Assembly (NCBI RefSeq): GCF_040115645.1
Contig: NW_027096047.1
Span: 434,001 to 498,000 of the forward strand
Length of the DNA stretch: 64,000 nt
Reading direction: 5' to 3'
DNA from: Euwallacea fornicatus
Taxonomy: Eukaryota > Arthropoda > Insecta > Coleoptera > Curculionidae
How positions within the stretch are numbered: the stretch's first letter is position 1; each line of letters opens with the position of its first letter. This document shows positions 61,801 to 64,000 of the stretch, in pieces. The position numbers and the translations under genes are program-made. The notes under the pieces were generated by a model. It did no database searches. It saw only the letters and a list, made by a program, of their open reading frames with translations, and was not told the DNA's origin.

Positions 61801-64000
61801 GAAAAGTCACAAAATATGTGTGTTTGAGCACATAAAGTACAATTTTTCTTGGAAGTTCAACAAGATGCAATCATGATGTGTTGTGACATCTTCAAAATCT
61901 TGTCGAGCTACTTAATTTGTCACTTTGTTTAACAAATTTGGTCCACATTTGCCGAAGTTACCGAGCTTCAAAGTTTGAAAAGTCACAAAATATGTGTGTT
62001 TGAGCACATATAGTACTATTTTTCTTGGAAGTTCAACAAGATACAATCATGATGTGTTGTGTCATTTTAAAGATGTCGTCGAGCTGATTAATTTGACACT
62101 TTGTTTAACAAATTTGGTCCACATTTGCCGAAGTTACCGAGCTTCAAAGTTTGAAAAGTCACAAAATATGTGTGTTTGAGCACATAAAGTACTATTATTC
62201 TTGGAAATTCAACAAGATGCTATCATGATGTATTGTGTCATTTTAAAGATCTCGTCGAGCTGATTAATTTGACACTTTGTTTAACAAATTTGGTCCATAT
62301 TTGCCGAAGTTACCGAGCTTCAAAGTTTGAAGTCACAAAATATGTGTGTTTGAGCTCATAAAGTACTATTATTCTTGGAAATTCAACAAGATGCAATCAT
62401 GATCTGTTGTGTCATTTTAAAGATGTCGTCGAGCTGATTAATTTGACACTTTGTTTAACAAATTTGGTCCACATTTGCCGAAGTTACCGAGCTTCAAAGT
62501 TTGAAAAGTCACAAAATATGTGTGTTTGAGCACATAAAGTACTATTATTCTTGGAAATTCAACAAGATGCAATCATGATGTGTTGTGTCATTTTAAAGAT
62601 GTCGTCGAGCTGATTAATTTGACACTTTGATTAACAAATTTGGTCCACATTTGCCGAAGTTACCGAGCTTCAAAGTTTGAAAAGTCACAAAAGATGTGTG
62701 TTTGAGCACATAAAGTACAATTTTTCTTGGAAGTTCAACAAGATGCAATCATGATGTGTTGTGTCATTTTAAAGATCTCGTCGAGCTGATTAATTTGACA
62801 CTTTGTTTAACAAATTTGGTCCACATTTGCCGAAGTTACCGAGCTTCAAAGTTTGAAAAGTCACAAAATATGTGTGTTTGAGCTCATAAAGTACTATTAT
62901 TCTTGGAAATTCAACAAGATGCAATCATGATGTGTAGTGTCATTTTAAAGACCTCGTCGAGCTGATGAATTTGACACTTTGTTTAACAAATTTGGTCCAC
63001 ATTTGCCGAAGTTACCGAGCTTCAAAGTTTGAAAAGTCACAAAATATGTGTGTTTGAGCACATAAAGTACTATTATTCTTGGAAATTCAACAAGATGCAA
63101 TCATGATGTGTTGTGTCATTTTAAAGATGTCGTCGAGCTGATTAATTTGACACTTTGATTAACAAATTTGGTCCACATTTGCCGAAGTTACCGAGCTTCA
63201 AAGTTTGAAAAGTCACAAAAGATGTGTGTTTGAGCACATAAAGTACAATTTTTCTTGGAAGTTCAACAAGATGCAATCATGATGTGTTGTGTCATTTTAA
63301 AGATCTCGTCGAGCTGATTAATTTGACACTTTGTTTAACAAATTTGGTCCACATTTGCCGAAGTTACCGAGCTTCAAAGTTTGAAAAGTCACAAAATATG
63401 TGTGTTTGAGCTCATAAAGTACTATTATTCTTGGAAATTCAACAAGATGCAATCATGATGTGTTGTGTCATTTTAAAGATCTCGTCGAGCTGATTAATTT
63501 GACACTTTGTTTAACAAATTTGGTCCACATTTGCCGAAGTTACCGAGCTTCAAATTTTGAAAAGTCACAAAATATGTGTGTTTGAGCACATAAAGTACAA
63601 TTTTTCTTGGAAGTTCAACAAGATGCAATCATGATGTGTTGTGACATCTTCAAAATCTTGTCGAGCTACTTAATTTGTCACTTTGTTTAACAAATTTGGT
63701 CCATATTTGCCGAAGTTACCGAGCTTCAAAGTTTGAAAAGTCACAAAATATGTGTGTTTGAGCACATATAGTACTATTTTTCTTGGAAGTTCAACAAGAT
63801 ACAATCATGATGTGTTGTGTCATTTTAAAGATGTCGTCGAGCTGATTAATTTGACACTTTGTTTAACAAATTTGGTCCACATTTGCCGAAGTTACCGAGC
63901 TTCAAAGTTTGAAAAGTCACAAAATATGTGTGTTTGAGCACATAAAGTACTATTATTCTTGGAAATTCAACAAGATGCAATCATGATGTGTAGTGTCATT
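61744..64000 (+). repeat. Mosaic satellite block 4, to the window edge
   Basis: Thirteen monomers of mixed type, the last one partial (63854-64000, 147 bp). The stretch from about 61568 to 62216 matches 63326 to about 63974 at an offset of 1758 bp (CAAATTTTG, ACATCTTC class, GCACATATAG with GATACAATC), with CCACA against CCATA as a visible difference. GATGCTATC near 62219 is a single-copy change. The array clearly continues past the right edge. Confidence 0.85.
62446..63501 (+). repeat. Three-monomer (528-bp) tandem duplication
   Basis: Units 62446-62973 and 62974-63501 each hold a GAGCACA/TATTATTC/GATGTCG monomer, a TTTGATTAAC monomer with AAAAGATG and TACAATTTTT (TTTGATTAAC at 62629 and 63157), and a GAGCTC/TATTATTC monomer. 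The third members differ: B-like right end (GTGTAGTG, GACCTCG, GATGAA) in the first, type A in the second. Confidence 0.87.

Larger units (their letters stand above)
1..64000 (+). repeat. 176-bp satellite DNA array filling the whole window
   Basis: The junction motif TTTGACACTTTG or a close variant recurs every 176 bp from the first base to the last. The last complete monomer ends at 63853, giving 363 full monomers with a net length change of only -35 bp, plus a 147-bp partial copy. All copies read in the same direction; I saw no inverted copy, no unique spacer and no inserted mobile element. Base composition of the common monomer is 60 G+C in 176 (34%). Monomers differ mostly by a limited set of shared single-base variants rather than random changes, which is the mark of concerted evolution. 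Known families with similar size and layout are centromeric satellites of plants (about 155-180 bp) and primate alpha satellite (171 bp). The assignment to centromere or pericentromere is inference; a subtelomeric or knob-type satellite is the alternative. Confidence 0.98.

Noticed and set aside
10102..63937. Twenty or so recurring open frames of 61-63 codons on the + strand (for example 10102-10293, 47741-47926, 63752-63937) with near-identical products.
   Set aside because: They lie inside the satellite monomer and need a GTG start; the ATG two bases upstream is in a frame that stops after three codons. They are open only because A92>T turns the TAA in CACATAAAG into TAT (CACATATAG), so they simply mark monomers with that variant. 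No spacing, start signal or codon conservation supports translation, and most monomers have the frame closed.
1..64000. CRISPR-like appearance (regularly spaced repeats).
   Set aside because: The full 176-bp unit repeats without unique spacers, and the period is far larger than a CRISPR repeat-spacer unit. No cas-like gene is present.
1..64000. LTR retrotransposon or other mobile element with internal tandem repeats.
   Set aside because: No terminal repeats, target-site duplication, primer-binding site, polypurine tract or coding frame for any transposition protein is visible; the sequence is the monomer throughout.
1..64000. tRNA, rRNA or small RNA gene repeats (for example a 5S-type tandem array).
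   Set aside because: The monomer has no cloverleaf, no recognisable internal control boxes or ribosomal RNA core, and GC is about 34%. I found nothing matching a structural RNA.
1..64000. Naming the species or a published satellite family.
   Set aside because: The monomer size recalls plant centromeric families, but I could not match the sequence to a specific one without a database search. A BLAST of one monomer against repeat libraries would settle it.

Overview
The whole 64-kb window is one uninterrupted satellite DNA array. It is built from head-to-tail copies of a 176-bp monomer of about 34% GC, all in the same orientation, with 363 complete monomers and a 147-bp partial one at the right edge. 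I found no protein-coding gene, RNA gene, transposon insertion, CRISPR array or unique spacer on either strand. A long, homogenised, nucleosome-sized satellite of this kind points to a eukaryotic chromosome, most likely centromeric or pericentromeric heterochromatin. Plant centromeric satellites are commonly 150-180 bp, but animal satellites of this size exist. The species cannot be named from sequence alone.

Numbering used throughout: monomer position 1 is the first base of ACACTTTG, which is window base 1. Diagnostic variants (monomer position, common base to variant): 24 C>A, 27 C>T, 34 C>G, 35 G>T, 43 C>T, 44 G>A, 54 G>T, 69 A>G, 72 T>G, 87 A>T (creates a SacI site), 92 A>T, 97 C>A, 98 T>A, 102 T>A, 112 G>A, 135 G>C, 139 T>A, 155 T>C, 156 C>G, 159 G>A, 170 T>G, 176/1/5/9 junction variants, a 2-bp deletion near 60 (174-bp monomers), a 1-bp deletion at 126-127 (175-bp monomers) and a 3-bp gain near 160 (179-bp monomers). 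Named monomer types are A, B, C, H (HindIII type) and P/Q/R/S, defined in the entries.

Layout: 1-8447 is a mosaic with short 2-, 3- and 5-monomer duplications. 8448-22854 is an array whose recurring unit is a four-monomer P-Q-R-S higher-order repeat (HOR) of 702 bp, with many losses and gains of monomers. 22855-25506 is a mixed stretch containing three consecutive 179-bp monomers. 25507-36059 is a direct tandem duplication of a 30-monomer block (offset 5277 bp). 36060-50303 is a mosaic with chimeric monomers, single-monomer expansions and a dimeric HOR. 50304-61743 is exactly 65 monomers of 176 bp arranged as an A-A-B-C four-mer HOR, itself nested in a 19-monomer (3344-bp) tandem super-repeat and a 12-monomer (2112-bp) tandem duplication. 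61744-64000 returns to a mosaic with a 3-monomer duplication.

There are no genes working together here. The biology visible is array evolution: repeated segmental tandem duplication at scales of 1, 2, 3, 4, 5, 12, 19 and 30 monomers, plus recombination between monomer types. The only candidate functional signals are the nucleosome-scale period and short dyad symmetries present in each monomer. A centromere role is inference. All coordinates and repeat lengths were read by eye, so block edges within the mosaics are good to about one monomer.
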